A stretch of 64,000 nt of DNA from NCBI GenBank assembly GCA_039028975.1, contig JBCCHB010000046.1, positions 1-64,000 on the forward strand. Reading direction: 5' to 3'. The notes under the pieces were generated by a model. It searched no databases. It was given only the letters and a program-made list of their open reading frames with translations, and was not told where the DNA came from. The DNA is from JAHBNG01 sp039028975. GTDB taxonomy: Bacteria; Chloroflexota; Anaerolineae; Caldilineales; Caldilineaceae. This document shows positions 45,265 to 53,577 of this stretch, piece after piece. Position 1 is the first letter of the stretch. Each line of letters starts with the position of its first letter. The position numbers and the translations under genes are program-made.

Positions 45265-46431
45265 TTAACCCCCTTCATCCTCTTCATCCTCTTGGTCTCT
45301 TTGGCGTGTTTGAGCCATACGTAAGCTCTGGGCTTGGGTCCGCACGAAGTTATTGGCGAAGACCGCGGCCATGAGCATGACACCTAGGAAGGCAAAAAGC
45401 CAATCCGTCTCCCATCCAGCAAATGTAATGCCTGTACGGGTCATACCAAAGACCAATGCCCCAACAGCCGCCCCGATGGCTGAACCATCACCACCTGTTA
45501 GAAGGCAACCACCAATCACTGCTGCAATAATAAAGATAAACTCCTGGCCCACACCTTGGCTAGCAACTGTTGAACGTAGACGAAGTGCTGTCATCATTCC
45601 TACCAGCCAGCCAGCCCCTGCTGTGGTCATAAAGAGGCCGATCTTAACTCTAGCCGCTGGAACACCGATACTACGCGCCGCATTAAAATCGCCACCAATG
45701 GCAAAAATCCAGCTACCCACCCGAGTTCGTGTAAGAATCCACGTTGCCAAAATCGTAATCAATATCATCCAGATGAGCGATGAACGGAAGTTTTCGCCAA
45801 GCATCATGAATTCTGCATTGAGTAATGTTTGCGCCGTATCATACCCAGGTGCATTGTCAATATTTGTGACGCGGACTTGGTCAGTCATCAATCTCGTTAC
45901 ACCGACATTAACCCCGCGCAAAATAAAGAATGTGCCCAAAGTGACAATAAAGCTTGGTAAGGCCGTTCGCACAACCAACAATCCATTGAGGAAGCCAATT
46001 GCAAGAGCAAAAATTAGAGCAATGAGCATTGCGCTCCACACATCGAGTCCAAAATTGAAGCACTCTTGTCCGCCACCTAAGCCAAGCCAACCCACATTCA
46101 GACAATCGGTTGTCGTTAAATAGCTAAAAAGCAACCCAGTAGAGCCTGTCATGACGCCCGCCGAGAGATCAAACTCACCGCCAATCATCAATAACGCCAC
46201 AGCGACAGCCATAATGCCAAGCGTTGCAGTGGGATCAAGAAAGCGTGCTGCACCCCGAATGGAAGGAAAAATTTCAGGTGCAGCCAGGGCAAAGATAACA
46301 TAGATGAGCAAAGCACCCAATAGTGCCCCGATTTCGGGTCGAAGAAGTAAGGAACGAAAGAGACCGATCTGGGCTAACCGTTCATCTTGTGTTCCTGTAC
46401 TCTGTGAGGGCGCCGCCGCGCTGTTGGCCAT
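45265..46431 (-). CDS. Sugar ABC transporter permease (RbsC/FrcC-like)
   Basis: A 388-residue membrane protein with about ten hydrophobic segments and the BPD_transp_2 layout. It carries GVNVGVTRLM and FAIGGDFNAARSIGVPAARVKI, the cytoplasmic EAA-like loop of this family, and GQEFIFIIAAVIGGCLLTGGDGS. The C-terminus ends in a short acidic tail (RDQEDEEDEGG). It should form the membrane channel for the adjacent ATPase. AAGGAG precedes the ATG by 7 bases. Confidence 0.88.
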   Translation of the reverse strand: MANSAAAPSQSTGTQDERLAQIGLFRSLLLRPEIGALLGALLIYVIFALAAPEIFPSIRGAARFLDPTATLGIMAVAVALLMIGGEFDLSAGVMTGSTGLLFSYLTTTDCLNVGWLGLGGGQECFNFGLDVWSAMLIALIFALAIGFLNGLLVVRTALPSFIVTLGTFFILRGVNVGVTRLMTDQVRVTNIDNAPGYDTAQTLLNAEFMMLGENFRSSLIWMILITILATWILTRTRVGSWIFAIGGDFNAARSIGVPAARVKIGLFMTTAGAGWLVGMMTALRLRSTVASQGVGQEFIFIIAAVIGGCLLTGGDGSAIGAAVGALVFGMTRTGITFAGWETDWLFAFLGVMLMAAVFANNFVRTQAQSLRMAQTRQRDQEDEEDEGG

Positions 46432-47036
46432 AGCACTTCTCCTTTCGATAGACAGTCATTGGTGGATTGATAGACAAAACGACCCTGACACAGACGAATC
46501 AGACTCTTAGAATACTTCACCAGATTACACCGAGTCGGGATTTCACAGAGATTCACTGAGTATTCACAGAGAGCCGCAGAGAAATTCTCCCCATCAAACT
46601 CTTTTTCTGTGTGGCTCTGTGCCTCCTCTGAGTGACTCTGTGTAAACCAGAAAAGTCTTATCCCGCCTCTTGTCCAATCCACTCTGGAAAATCCCAAGAA
46701 GGTAGGACAGTACTTTTCTGGCCATATATATTTCGAATAGAGTAGGTACACCTCGCGCCGCAAGTGCGCATTCTCAGTAGTTTTTCATGGATCAAGAGTC
46801 ACCACAGACGATAAAATGATCCTGCCAACCCATCTGAATCCTTGTCTTTTTTTCAGAGCAGATTGCAATATCAATGAACGATTCATCGGTCCGTCACTTT
46901 GCGACTGTCGCCAAAGAGAACGACATTGTGATCAACTGATTATCCATGATGTGAACGTCTTCGCTAACAATCGTAATCTACTGAAAACAAAAGGGTCTAC
47001 GCGGGTAGGTGGATCGAAGCGTAAAACCCTTGTGCC
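46432..47036. other. Non-coding interval between permease and binding-protein genes
   Basis: 605 bp, unusually long inside a transport operon. It holds the CACAGAG inverted repeat at 46543-46643. Small frames at 46374-46763 and 46816-47040 have no signature. A separate promoter for the permease-ATPase pair is possible but was not recognised. Confidence 0.55.
46543..46643. repeat. Inverted repeat of CACAGAG words
   Basis: The left side has CACAGAG, TTCACTGAG, CACAGAG and GCAGAGAAA in order; the right side has the complementary words TTCTGTGTGG, CTCTGTG, CTCTGAGTG and CTCTGTGT. The two arms pair imperfectly over about 40 bp. The same CACAGAG word type is common as intergenic simple repeat in many bacterial genomes. 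It may fold to a long hairpin between the permease and binding-protein genes. Confidence 0.7.
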
Positions 47037-48059
47037 TTAGCGTGTGCCGCCTGCAGCCAATTCAGCAACGGCTTCTGCATTGTCTGGTGTAACAAAGCCA
47101 GGACCTGTAAGGACCGGCAGGCCACCACCAACAACATTTAGATTGGTGTTGTAGAGATGGAGCATGGTTGCGGGTAGATAACCCTGAAGATAAGGCTGCT
47201 GATCAATACCAAAGATGATTTCGCCAGCTTGGATTGCTTCAACAACAGGACCACTGAGATCGAAGGTGCCAAGCGTAACGCGGTCAGTAACACCTGCTGA
47301 CTTCATTGCATCTAGAGCAGCGATAGCAACATCTGGATTCAGGGTCAGAATACCATCAACAGAATCGTCGGCAGTCAGCTTATCCTGAATTGAAGCGCTT
47401 GTCCCAGCAATGTCACCAGTGCCAGTACTTGCTACGTTGAAGCGCTCAACTTCACCACTGAAGGTACTCTCAAGACCATCACAGCGCTCTTCCAGAGCAA
47501 TATTTGACTCTTCATGAACAACACAGACAACCTTGGCTAGGCCCGCGGCGTCCATGCGCTTGCCAGCACCTGCACCAGCCGGGAATTCGCTCTGGCCAAC
47601 ATGGGTTAATGCACCCAACTCTTCCCAATTGTTAACACCAGAGTTCATGGTGATCACAGGAATGCCAGCCGCAACGGCCGCACGAACTGAATCGGCCATA
47701 GCTTCTGGATTGGCCAACGAGACGATGATGCCATCAACGCCTTCTGCTACATAATCCGAAACAATCTGCGCCTGTTCAACAGGATCAATGCTACCGGCCG
47801 ATTTACACTCTGCACCCAGGGAAGCCGCTGCGTCCTTACAACCCTTCTCTACAATGCCCCAGAAACCAGAGTCCCCAGGTGCTTCATGGGATGCAAAGCC
47901 AAAGACTAAGCCAGACTGCATAACTTGCGTCTCTTCTGCTGCTTCATCACCTGCAGGTGCAGCGTCTGGGGCCGGGGAAGCTGCGGGAGTCGCACAGGCG
48001 GATACAAATAGTGCAAGTACCGCGATTAAGGCCATACTCAAAGTCCATCGTCGATTCAT
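47037..48059 (-). CDS. Sugar ABC transporter substrate-binding lipoprotein
   Basis: A 340-residue periplasmic-binding-protein-like lipoprotein of the RbsB family. It has a lipobox LFVSAC with Cys22, followed by an acidic and Ala/Pro-rich linker (22-48). The body has GIIVSLANPEAMADSV, PVITMNSGVNNWEEL, VDGILTLNPDVAIAALDAM and FGIDQQPYLQGYLP, all typical of this fold. It delivers the sugar to the permease and ATPase at 44458-46431. The iol genes nearby point to inositol. AAGGAG precedes the ATG. A palindrome at 48182 lies 123 bp upstream of the start. Confidence 0.88.
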   Translation of the reverse strand: MNRRWTLSMALIAVLALFVSACATPAASPAPDAAPAGDEAAEETQVMQSGLVFGFASHEAPGDSGFWGIVEKGCKDAAASLGAECKSAGSIDPVEQAQIVSDYVAEGVDGIIVSLANPEAMADSVRAAVAAGIPVITMNSGVNNWEELGALTHVGQSEFPAGAGAGKRMDAAGLAKVVCVVHEESNIALEERCDGLESTFSGEVERFNVASTGTGDIAGTSASIQDKLTADDSVDGILTLNPDVAIAALDAMKSAGVTDRVTLGTFDLSGPVVEAIQAGEIIFGIDQQPYLQGYLPATMLHLYNTNLNVVGGGLPVLTGPGFVTPDNAEAVAELAAGGTR

Positions 48060-48181
48060 TTGAAATTCTCCTTAGTAGTTGAATAGTAAATGTGAGGTAC
48101 AACAAAATATATTGAAGAGAAGAAAATTGACGATTGGGGAGCTCAGACTGAAGTTTCTTAAAGCCAGAAAGTAACGCATTG

Positions 48182-48199
48182 TTACAAATCGTTTTGTAA
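48182..48199. promoter_or_regulatory. LacI-type operator-like palindrome
   Basis: TTACAAATCGTTTTGTAA is an 18-base palindrome with a central CG. Eight of the nine base pairs match; only positions 8 and 11 differ. LacI/GalR-family regulators bind such even-length sites with a central CG. It lies between the binding-protein gene and iolE, 123 bp before the binding-protein start. The likely owner is the LacI-type regulator at 50815-51909, though this is inference. Confidence 0.6.
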
Positions 48200-48269
48200 A
48201 GCAGTGAATTGGTTTTGCCTTTACACTGATTCCCCAGCAACCATCAATCTGAAATCACCAATTTTCTCT

Positions 48270-49169
48270 CTACCAATCTAACTCATTACGCAAAAATGCC
48301 CGGTTGGCAATAGCACTTTCCAATGCATCAATCCCTTGGCTGGGCAGAATGTCCTGTTCAACTGTTCCCCAGCCATCATAATCCATCTCATGCAGAATTT
48401 TATTGATGCTTTGCCAGTCAACGGTTCCTTTGCCCAATGCAGGAAAGACGCCCGATTCAACGCCATCAAAATAGTCACCTTCGCGGTCGACGACTTCTTG
48501 ACGAACGTGATTATTGCACTCTTTGATATGTACGTAGAATGTACGGTCTCGCCACTTGTCCAGCACAGCCACCGGATCGCCGCCTCCGTAGGCGATATGA
48601 GCCATATCAAAGCAGAGACCCACCACATCAGGATCGGTCCGTTCTAGGATGGCATCTATCTCGAAGTCAGCTTCCAAGTATCCACCTACATGAGGATGGA
48701 CTGCACTCTTCATACCGTACTCTTCCAGAACCATCTTGGCAAAGGCATTTACATTTTTGGCTGCTGCGTCCCATCCCGCACCGTCCAGAGAATCTTCGGG
48801 ACGAACGCGTCCGGCTCGCTCTGCTCGGTTTTTAACAGTAAATAGCGTATCTGAGAGGACAATATGCCCGCATTCCAAAGCGGAAAGAACCTCCACTGTC
48901 TCTAGGGCCTCGCTATAAACCACTTCGTCCTTCTGCCCTTCCACAAAATTGAAGATCGTAAAGGCCGAAATAAGAGTGAGTTCTCGATTTACTAGCTCAT
49001 CCTTCAATTTTTGAATGTCAAAGGGGAGATAGCCGTATGGCCCCAACTCAGTACCTGTATAGCCAGCCTCGCGAATCTGATCGAGCACGACGTTGTAAGG
49101 GGGTACATTGGGCGTATCTTTCATCAGAACGCCCCACGATACTGGAGCAGTCGCAATGTTGATGTTCAT
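48270..49169 (-). CDS. iolE: Inosose dehydratase
   Basis: A 299-residue TIM-barrel protein of the xylose-isomerase-like superfamily. It begins MNINIATAPVSWGVLMKD and has AGYTGTELGPYGYLP with the metal Glu, SAVHPHVGGYLE, and LCFDMAHIAYGGGDPV. IolE removes water from 2-keto-myo-inositol to give the trihydroxycyclohexanedione. It is 2 bp downstream of iolC (49172-50233) and in the same transcript. The ribosome binding site is moderate. Confidence 0.88.
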   Translation of the reverse strand: MNINIATAPVSWGVLMKDTPNVPPYNVVLDQIREAGYTGTELGPYGYLPFDIQKLKDELVNRELTLISAFTIFNFVEGQKDEVVYSEALETVEVLSALECGHIVLSDTLFTVKNRAERAGRVRPEDSLDGAGWDAAAKNVNAFAKMVLEEYGMKSAVHPHVGGYLEADFEIDAILERTDPDVVGLCFDMAHIAYGGGDPVAVLDKWRDRTFYVHIKECNNHVRQEVVDREGDYFDGVESGVFPALGKGTVDWQSINKILHEMDYDGWGTVEQDILPSQGIDALESAIANRAFLRNELDW

Positions 49170-49171
49170 AA

Positions 49172-50233
49172 TTATTCCAACCCGCCTTTATCCTCTACAA
49201 ACGCCATTACCTCATCTAGCGTTGGCATGAAGTTGGCACACCCATGCTTGGTTACCACAATGGCCCCACAAGCGTTTCCTAGCCGCGACGCCTTCCGCAG
49301 ATCCCAGCCATTCGTGTAGCCATAAATGAAGCCTGCGCCAAAGGCATCCCCTGCACCCAAAATGTTGTAGACTTCAACTGGATAACCAGGCGCTTCAATC
49401 GGCTCCTCCGAATCAGCTAGATGGACTCGGGAACCAAGCGCCCCAACCTTCTCAATGACGGCAGATGGGCCGAGAGTTAGTAGCGTACGGATGGCTGCAT
49501 ACGTATCCCCCTCAACTTTTGCATCTGAAACCTGGGAGTGGGTGAGGGACATTTGGCTGGCATCTTTGAGCATGGCCGCGTTGACTTCGTCGTTGGTGCC
49601 GATGACAATATCTACGTTAGGCAAAACCGAACGAGCTACCACGCCAAAGGCGCGCGGATCGTGCCACTGATCGGGACGAAAGTCGATATCAAAAACCACC
49701 TTTGTACCCACCTGTTGTGCCTGCTCTGCACCAAACATGGTGGCGCTGCGGCTTGGCTCCTTGCTCAGGTTCGTTCCGGCGAATTGGAAAACTTTGCTAT
49801 CCGCCATGGGTGCGGCCAGCACATCATCAATAGTCAGCTCGATATCCGCACAGTTATCTCGATAGTAGACTAACGGAAACTTATCCGGTGGCTCGATTCC
49901 CAAAACAACGGCACTGGAGCGATGACCCGGCTTGCGAGTTACGTGTTGAGTATCCACTCCTTCGTCATTTAGGAATTTGAGAATGAAGTCGCCCACTGGG
50001 TCTTCACCAAGGCCAGTGATGAGAGCGGTGGTTAATCCTAGCCGCTTGCCGCCTACACTAATGTTCGTGGGCGACCCCCCTACGTATGCAGCAAAACTCG
50101 TAATATCCTCAAAGAGAGCACCAACGTCGTTGCTGTATAGATCAATAGATGAGCGACCCATGTGGAGCGAGTCATATTTTCGGCTGGGGTCAATTGTATT
50201 TGCTGAGGTTGATTTCACATTGGGCGAAGACAT
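49172..50233 (-). CDS. iolC: 5-dehydro-2-deoxygluconokinase-like PfkB kinase (second copy)
   Basis: A 353-residue ribokinase-fold kinase. It has HMGRSSIDLYSNDVGALF, VGGSPTNISVGGKRLGL, FDIDFRPDQW and LGAGDAFGAGFIYGY with GAGD at 293-296. It shares most family motifs with the 28228 copy but has a longer N-terminus. The next gene, 2 bp downstream, is iolE, so this copy is the better candidate for the inositol-pathway IolC. AGGA precedes the ATG. Its 5' end overlaps the broken nuclease-like gene at 50190-50804 by 44 bp. Confidence 0.82.
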   Translation of the reverse strand: MSSPNVKSTSANTIDPSRKYDSLHMGRSSIDLYSNDVGALFEDITSFAAYVGGSPTNISVGGKRLGLTTALITGLGEDPVGDFILKFLNDEGVDTQHVTRKPGHRSSAVVLGIEPPDKFPLVYYRDNCADIELTIDDVLAAPMADSKVFQFAGTNLSKEPSRSATMFGAEQAQQVGTKVVFDIDFRPDQWHDPRAFGVVARSVLPNVDIVIGTNDEVNAAMLKDASQMSLTHSQVSDAKVEGDTYAAIRTLLTLGPSAVIEKVGALGSRVHLADSEEPIEAPGYPVEVYNILGAGDAFGAGFIYGYTNGWDLRKASRLGNACGAIVVTKHGCANFMPTLDEVMAFVEDKGGLE

Positions 50234-50804
50234 AGTTAAGTTGTCCTAAAATGTTTTCAATGTTGCCAATCGAGACCGGCAGCGTCTCCCAAACTTGGTT
50301 GTCCAAATCCAGTCTATAAAACTGCCATGTTGTACCATTTGTGACGATTCCATAAATATCAATTGAATGACTTCCCTGGGCATTTGTCCATTGACAAGCT
50401 TGCATTTCAACCAAGCGTTGGGCCAAACCCTGCTCGAAGTTATCCTTCTTGGCTTCGGCTACACACAAGATCGGCTTCTGTACGTAAGCAATATTTCGGG
50501 CTAGCAAATAGTCGGTCTGCCCAGATACATCTTCACCTTGTAAAGATGCACCCTTCCAGATCTTGAGCGTCTTATAATTTTGAATGGCCTCTTCACAGAT
50601 GGCATCAATTAATAACTCTTTACTTCATTCCGTAATCGCTAGGTCAAAACTGTTTAAGCGTTCTAACCGCTTATGGAAAAAATCACTCGGTTTGAACGGT
50701 TCAGATTCGATCTGCCACGGCTGCAAAGTTTCTACGCCAAGCTTTTGGAACGCTTGAGGGAGCGTATACGCGGAAAAAGTTGTCGGGGGATTTGTCATTT
50801 TCAT
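50190..50804 (-). pseudogene. Nuclease-like gene split by an in-frame TGA
   Basis: Read in one frame, this stretch encodes about 204 residues but has a single TGA at 50625-50627. The part before it begins MTNPPTTFSAYTLPQAF or MKMTNPP. The part after it continues SKELLIDAICEEA and carries TDYLLARNIAYVQKPILCVA, then EAKKD and YGIVTNGTTWQFYRLD. The same layout is found intact in the 206-residue protein at 38887-39507. No frameshift separates the halves. It is either a recent nonsense mutation, a readthrough codon or a sequencing error. It starts 10 bp after the LacI stop codon and runs into the start of iolC. Confidence 0.7.
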
Positions 50805-50814
50805 GAGTTCTCTA

Positions 50815-51909
50815 TTACGCGGACTCTCGTACAATCAACTCGCCTGGCATATATTTGATTACGGGCGACTCTGGCGCAGGCGTCTCTGGATCCATCAGAT
50901 CGAGTAGAAGCGACATTGCCTCCGTGCCCATATCCAGTAACGGTTGTCGGATCGTCGTCAGGGGTGGCTCCGTAACACTTGCCATTTCAATATCGTCAAA
51001 GCCAGTCACAGCAACGTCTATTGGAATGGCCACCTTCTCTTGACGCAGAATTGACATGGCACCAACTGCCATAACATCGTTAAAACAGACCATTGCATCA
51101 GGCCGGGAAGAGCTGTCATTCAGTAAAGTCGTACAGGCTAGTTTCCCCCCATCAATGGTTCCGCTTAGACCATCACCCTCCAGCTTCGTTGACAGGCCAG
51201 CTTCTAGTAACGTTTCGAACCACGCTTTGCGGCGTTCGATATGAGAGCGCCCTTCAGCCGATGCCCCAAGATAAGCGATACGCCTCCTCCCCTGATCAAG
51301 CAGGTACTCTACCAATTTGCGGGCGCCGGCCACATCATCATGGTAAATTGCATGGGCCTTGCTGCTGGGAGTGTTGACGTTGATCAAAACAACCGGTACG
51401 CCTGTCTCAATAGATACCTTGGCATACTCATCGCCTACGTGACCCGACACAACGATGATACCGTCGACCTGTCTACCTAAAAAACTGCGCATTACTTCGA
51501 GTTCGCGCTGGGCTTCGATATCTGTACTAGCAAGAAAGAGACTATATCCTTTTTGGCGGGCCTCACTTTCAATTCCTTGGGCCACCGCACTATTAAATGG
51601 ATTGACGAATGTGGGTACAATTAAGCCGATACAGTAACTGCGCTGGGTCACTAACCCTCGAGCCATTAAGCTTGGGGTGTAGCCCAACTCGTCGGCTACA
51701 GCAACAATACGCGCCCGGGTTTCGTCACTCATCCGTCCTTGGCCACGCAAAGCACGGCTTACTGTTGGATGGCTAACGCCTGCGAGCTCCGCGATATCTT
51801 TTATGGAGACTCGTTTCTTGATCATGAATTGGTCGGCCTGGTTGGCAAGTGGGGTGCTGAGTGAGCTGTACACGACTGATTGGGGGAATTTGCGCATACG
51901 TTTGCTCAT
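50815..51909 (-). CDS. LacI/GalR-family transcription regulator
   Basis: A 364-residue regulator. The HTH is at about 34-54 (VSIKDIAELAGVSHPTVSRAL), followed by the hinge and a periplasmic-binding-like effector domain (YCIGLIVPTFVNPFN, GIIVVSGH, MVCFNDVMAVGAMSIL, TGFDDIEMAS). It probably responds to an inositol-derived or sugar effector and controls the genes downstream. An internal ATG at 51825 would give 336 residues. I keep 51909 because a consensus promoter puts the transcript start at that ATG. Neither start has a clear ribosome binding site. It is divergent from the bactofilin-like gene. Confidence 0.88.
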   Translation of the reverse strand: MSKRMRKFPQSVVYSSLSTPLANQADQFMIKKRVSIKDIAELAGVSHPTVSRALRGQGRMSDETRARIVAVADELGYTPSLMARGLVTQRSYCIGLIVPTFVNPFNSAVAQGIESEARQKGYSLFLASTDIEAQRELEVMRSFLGRQVDGIIVVSGHVGDEYAKVSIETGVPVVLINVNTPSSKAHAIYHDDVAGARKLVEYLLDQGRRRIAYLGASAEGRSHIERRKAWFETLLEAGLSTKLEGDGLSGTIDGGKLACTTLLNDSSSRPDAMVCFNDVMAVGAMSILRQEKVAIPIDVAVTGFDDIEMASVTEPPLTTIRQPLLDMGTEAMSLLLDLMDPETPAPESPVIKYMPGELIVRESA

Positions 51910-51914
51910 GAAGA

Positions 51915-51943
51915 ATTATATAGTACTTTGGCAGAGATGTCAA
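51915..51943 (-). promoter_or_regulatory. Consensus sigma-70 promoter for the LacI-type gene
   Basis: On the minus strand TTGACA (51943-51938) and TATAAT (51920-51915) are both perfect and separated by exactly 17 bases. The transcript should start about 6-7 bases after the -10 box, which is at or beside the ATG at 51909. That predicts a leaderless or nearly leaderless mRNA. Confidence 0.8.
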
Positions 51944-52103
51944 GTAGGAATTTTACAACTCTTTTACATCCTGTTAATCTTGTGGCGGTATACTCTCTCT
52001 TTGAGTCGGATGAAACTCTGGAGATGGTTTTACGTATTTTAATGTAGGCTTAATCATTTCAAGGTGCCCAACCAATCAAGAAACTTTTCAAAAAGGAAAC
52101 GTA

Positions 52104-53477
52104 ATGAACGTAAATCGCGTTAGTCAACAGCTTCGTGGTGCCGATCGCTTTCTGCTAAAGCGAAAACCAAATAATTTAGACAAAGCAGTGCTGTCTACCC
52201 TTCTGGCATTCACCTTATTACTGGTGATGGGGCTGCCCGTCTTTGCCTTCGAGGGCCGGGGCGGCGATGAGATTATCATTGCCGAAGGTGAGGTCATTGA
52301 AGATGATCTCTATGTAGGCGCACAAACGCTGATAGTTGATGGCGTTGTCAAAGGCGACCTCTTTTTCGGGGCGAGTACAGCCATCATCAATGGAACAGTG
52401 GAAGGGGATGTCACGGGCGGTGGTCAAACTGTTGTCATCAACGGCACAGTGGAAGATGTGCGGGTTGGCCTAACGTCCCTGACCCTTGGCGAGGGAAGCC
52501 ACGTTCAGGGCGACCTGATGATGGGTGGCTTTAACTTGGATGCCCAATCGGGTAGCGTTATTGATGGTGACGCCCTGTTAGGGGCTGGTCAGGCCAAACT
52601 TGCTGGCCGCATTGCCAAAGACCTGATGGCGGGTGTAAATGGCTTAGAAATTTTGGGAACAATCGGCGGTGATGTGGATGCTGAGGTAGGCGTTCCTGGT
52701 GAGCCAATACCCTTTAACCCGGCCCAATTTATGCCCGATGCACCTGAAATCGATATGATTCCCGGTGGTCTGACCATCGGTGACTCCGCTTCGATTGAGG
52801 GGAAATTAACCTATCGGAGTGCCCAACCATCTGATATCACAGATGTAGCCGCTGGAGGCACGAATTTTGAATTAAACCCCGAGAGCGAATTTACTCAGGC
52901 CGAACCTACGCTAACGGATCAGATCTGGCGGATTGGGCGTCGGGTTATTGCCCTGATTCTAATCGGACTCTTCCTCGGTTGGCTTTTGCGTCGTCCTATC
53001 CAGCGGGCTGCCAACCAACTAGATACAGATCTTGGATCCAGCTCACTGTGGGGGATTATCACGACCATCGTCACACCATTTGTATTGTTCTTTGGTCTTG
53101 GGATCCTGATTCTGCTTGCGGTGATTTTCGGTGCCATTCAACTCGATCTGATCGGTGAGGCCGTAATGGCGCTCGGTGTCCCAACTCTAATAGCCATTGG
53201 TGCAGGCTTCTTTGCCATTTGGGGCTTGGTTAGCAAGGTGATTGTGGGATACTGGCTTGGCCGTAAGATGTCACCCAATAGCGCTTCCATATGGGGACCA
53301 CTGCTCATCGGTATCATAATCATTGCTATCCTGAGTAGCATTCCATACCTTGGAACGTTGGTGAACATTGTCGTTGCCATTCTTGGCTTGGGTGCCACCT
53401 GGCTGGTCTTACGAAATAAGTCCCAAGAGCCTCAAGAACCAGGATACTCAGAACCTATCCCCGAACCAGTCGTTTAG
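52104..53477 (+). CDS. Exported bactofilin-like beta-helix protein with C-terminal membrane segments
   Basis: A 457-residue protein. A signal or membrane segment (about 28-50, STLLAFTLLLVMGLPVFAFE) precedes a bactofilin-like region (about 52-215) of short beta turns (EDDLYVGAQTLIVDGVV, KGDLFFGASTAIINGTV). Four hydrophobic segments follow in the C-terminal half (about 280-445), ending in a Pro/Glu-rich tail. Bactofilins form filaments in the cytoplasm, but here the signal segment suggests the helix faces outward, so its role is open. AAGGAAAC precedes the ATG. Confidence 0.75.
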   Translation: MNVNRVSQQLRGADRFLLKRKPNNLDKAVLSTLLAFTLLLVMGLPVFAFEGRGGDEIIIAEGEVIEDDLYVGAQTLIVDGVVKGDLFFGASTAIINGTVEGDVTGGGQTVVINGTVEDVRVGLTSLTLGEGSHVQGDLMMGGFNLDAQSGSVIDGDALLGAGQAKLAGRIAKDLMAGVNGLEILGTIGGDVDAEVGVPGEPIPFNPAQFMPDAPEIDMIPGGLTIGDSASIEGKLTYRSAQPSDITDVAAGGTNFELNPESEFTQAEPTLTDQIWRIGRRVIALILIGLFLGWLLRRPIQRAANQLDTDLGSSSLWGIITTIVTPFVLFFGLGILILLAVIFGAIQLDLIGEAVMALGVPTLIAIGAGFFAIWGLVSKVIVGYWLGRKMSPNSASIWGPLLIGIIIIAILSSIPYLGTLVNIVVAILGLGATWLVLRNKSQEPQEPGYSEPIPEPVV

Positions 53478-53517
53478 TGCCGTTGGGTATCTGTACCAAC
53501 TGGTAGTAAAAACAAAC

Positions 53518-53551
53518 AAAAAAGCGAAAGCAACATAGCTTTCGCTTTTTT
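53518..53551. terminator. Bidirectional terminator between convergent genes
   Basis: AAAAAAGCGAAAGC (53518-53531) pairs perfectly with GCTTTCGCTTTTTT (53538-53551) around a 6-base loop. The stem ends in A and T runs, so it works on both strands. It lies 40 bp after the bactofilin-like stop and 26 bp after the sulfatase stop on the other strand. Confidence 0.93.
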
Positions 53552-53577
53552 CTCTTATGTCGAAGATTTCTCTTTCC

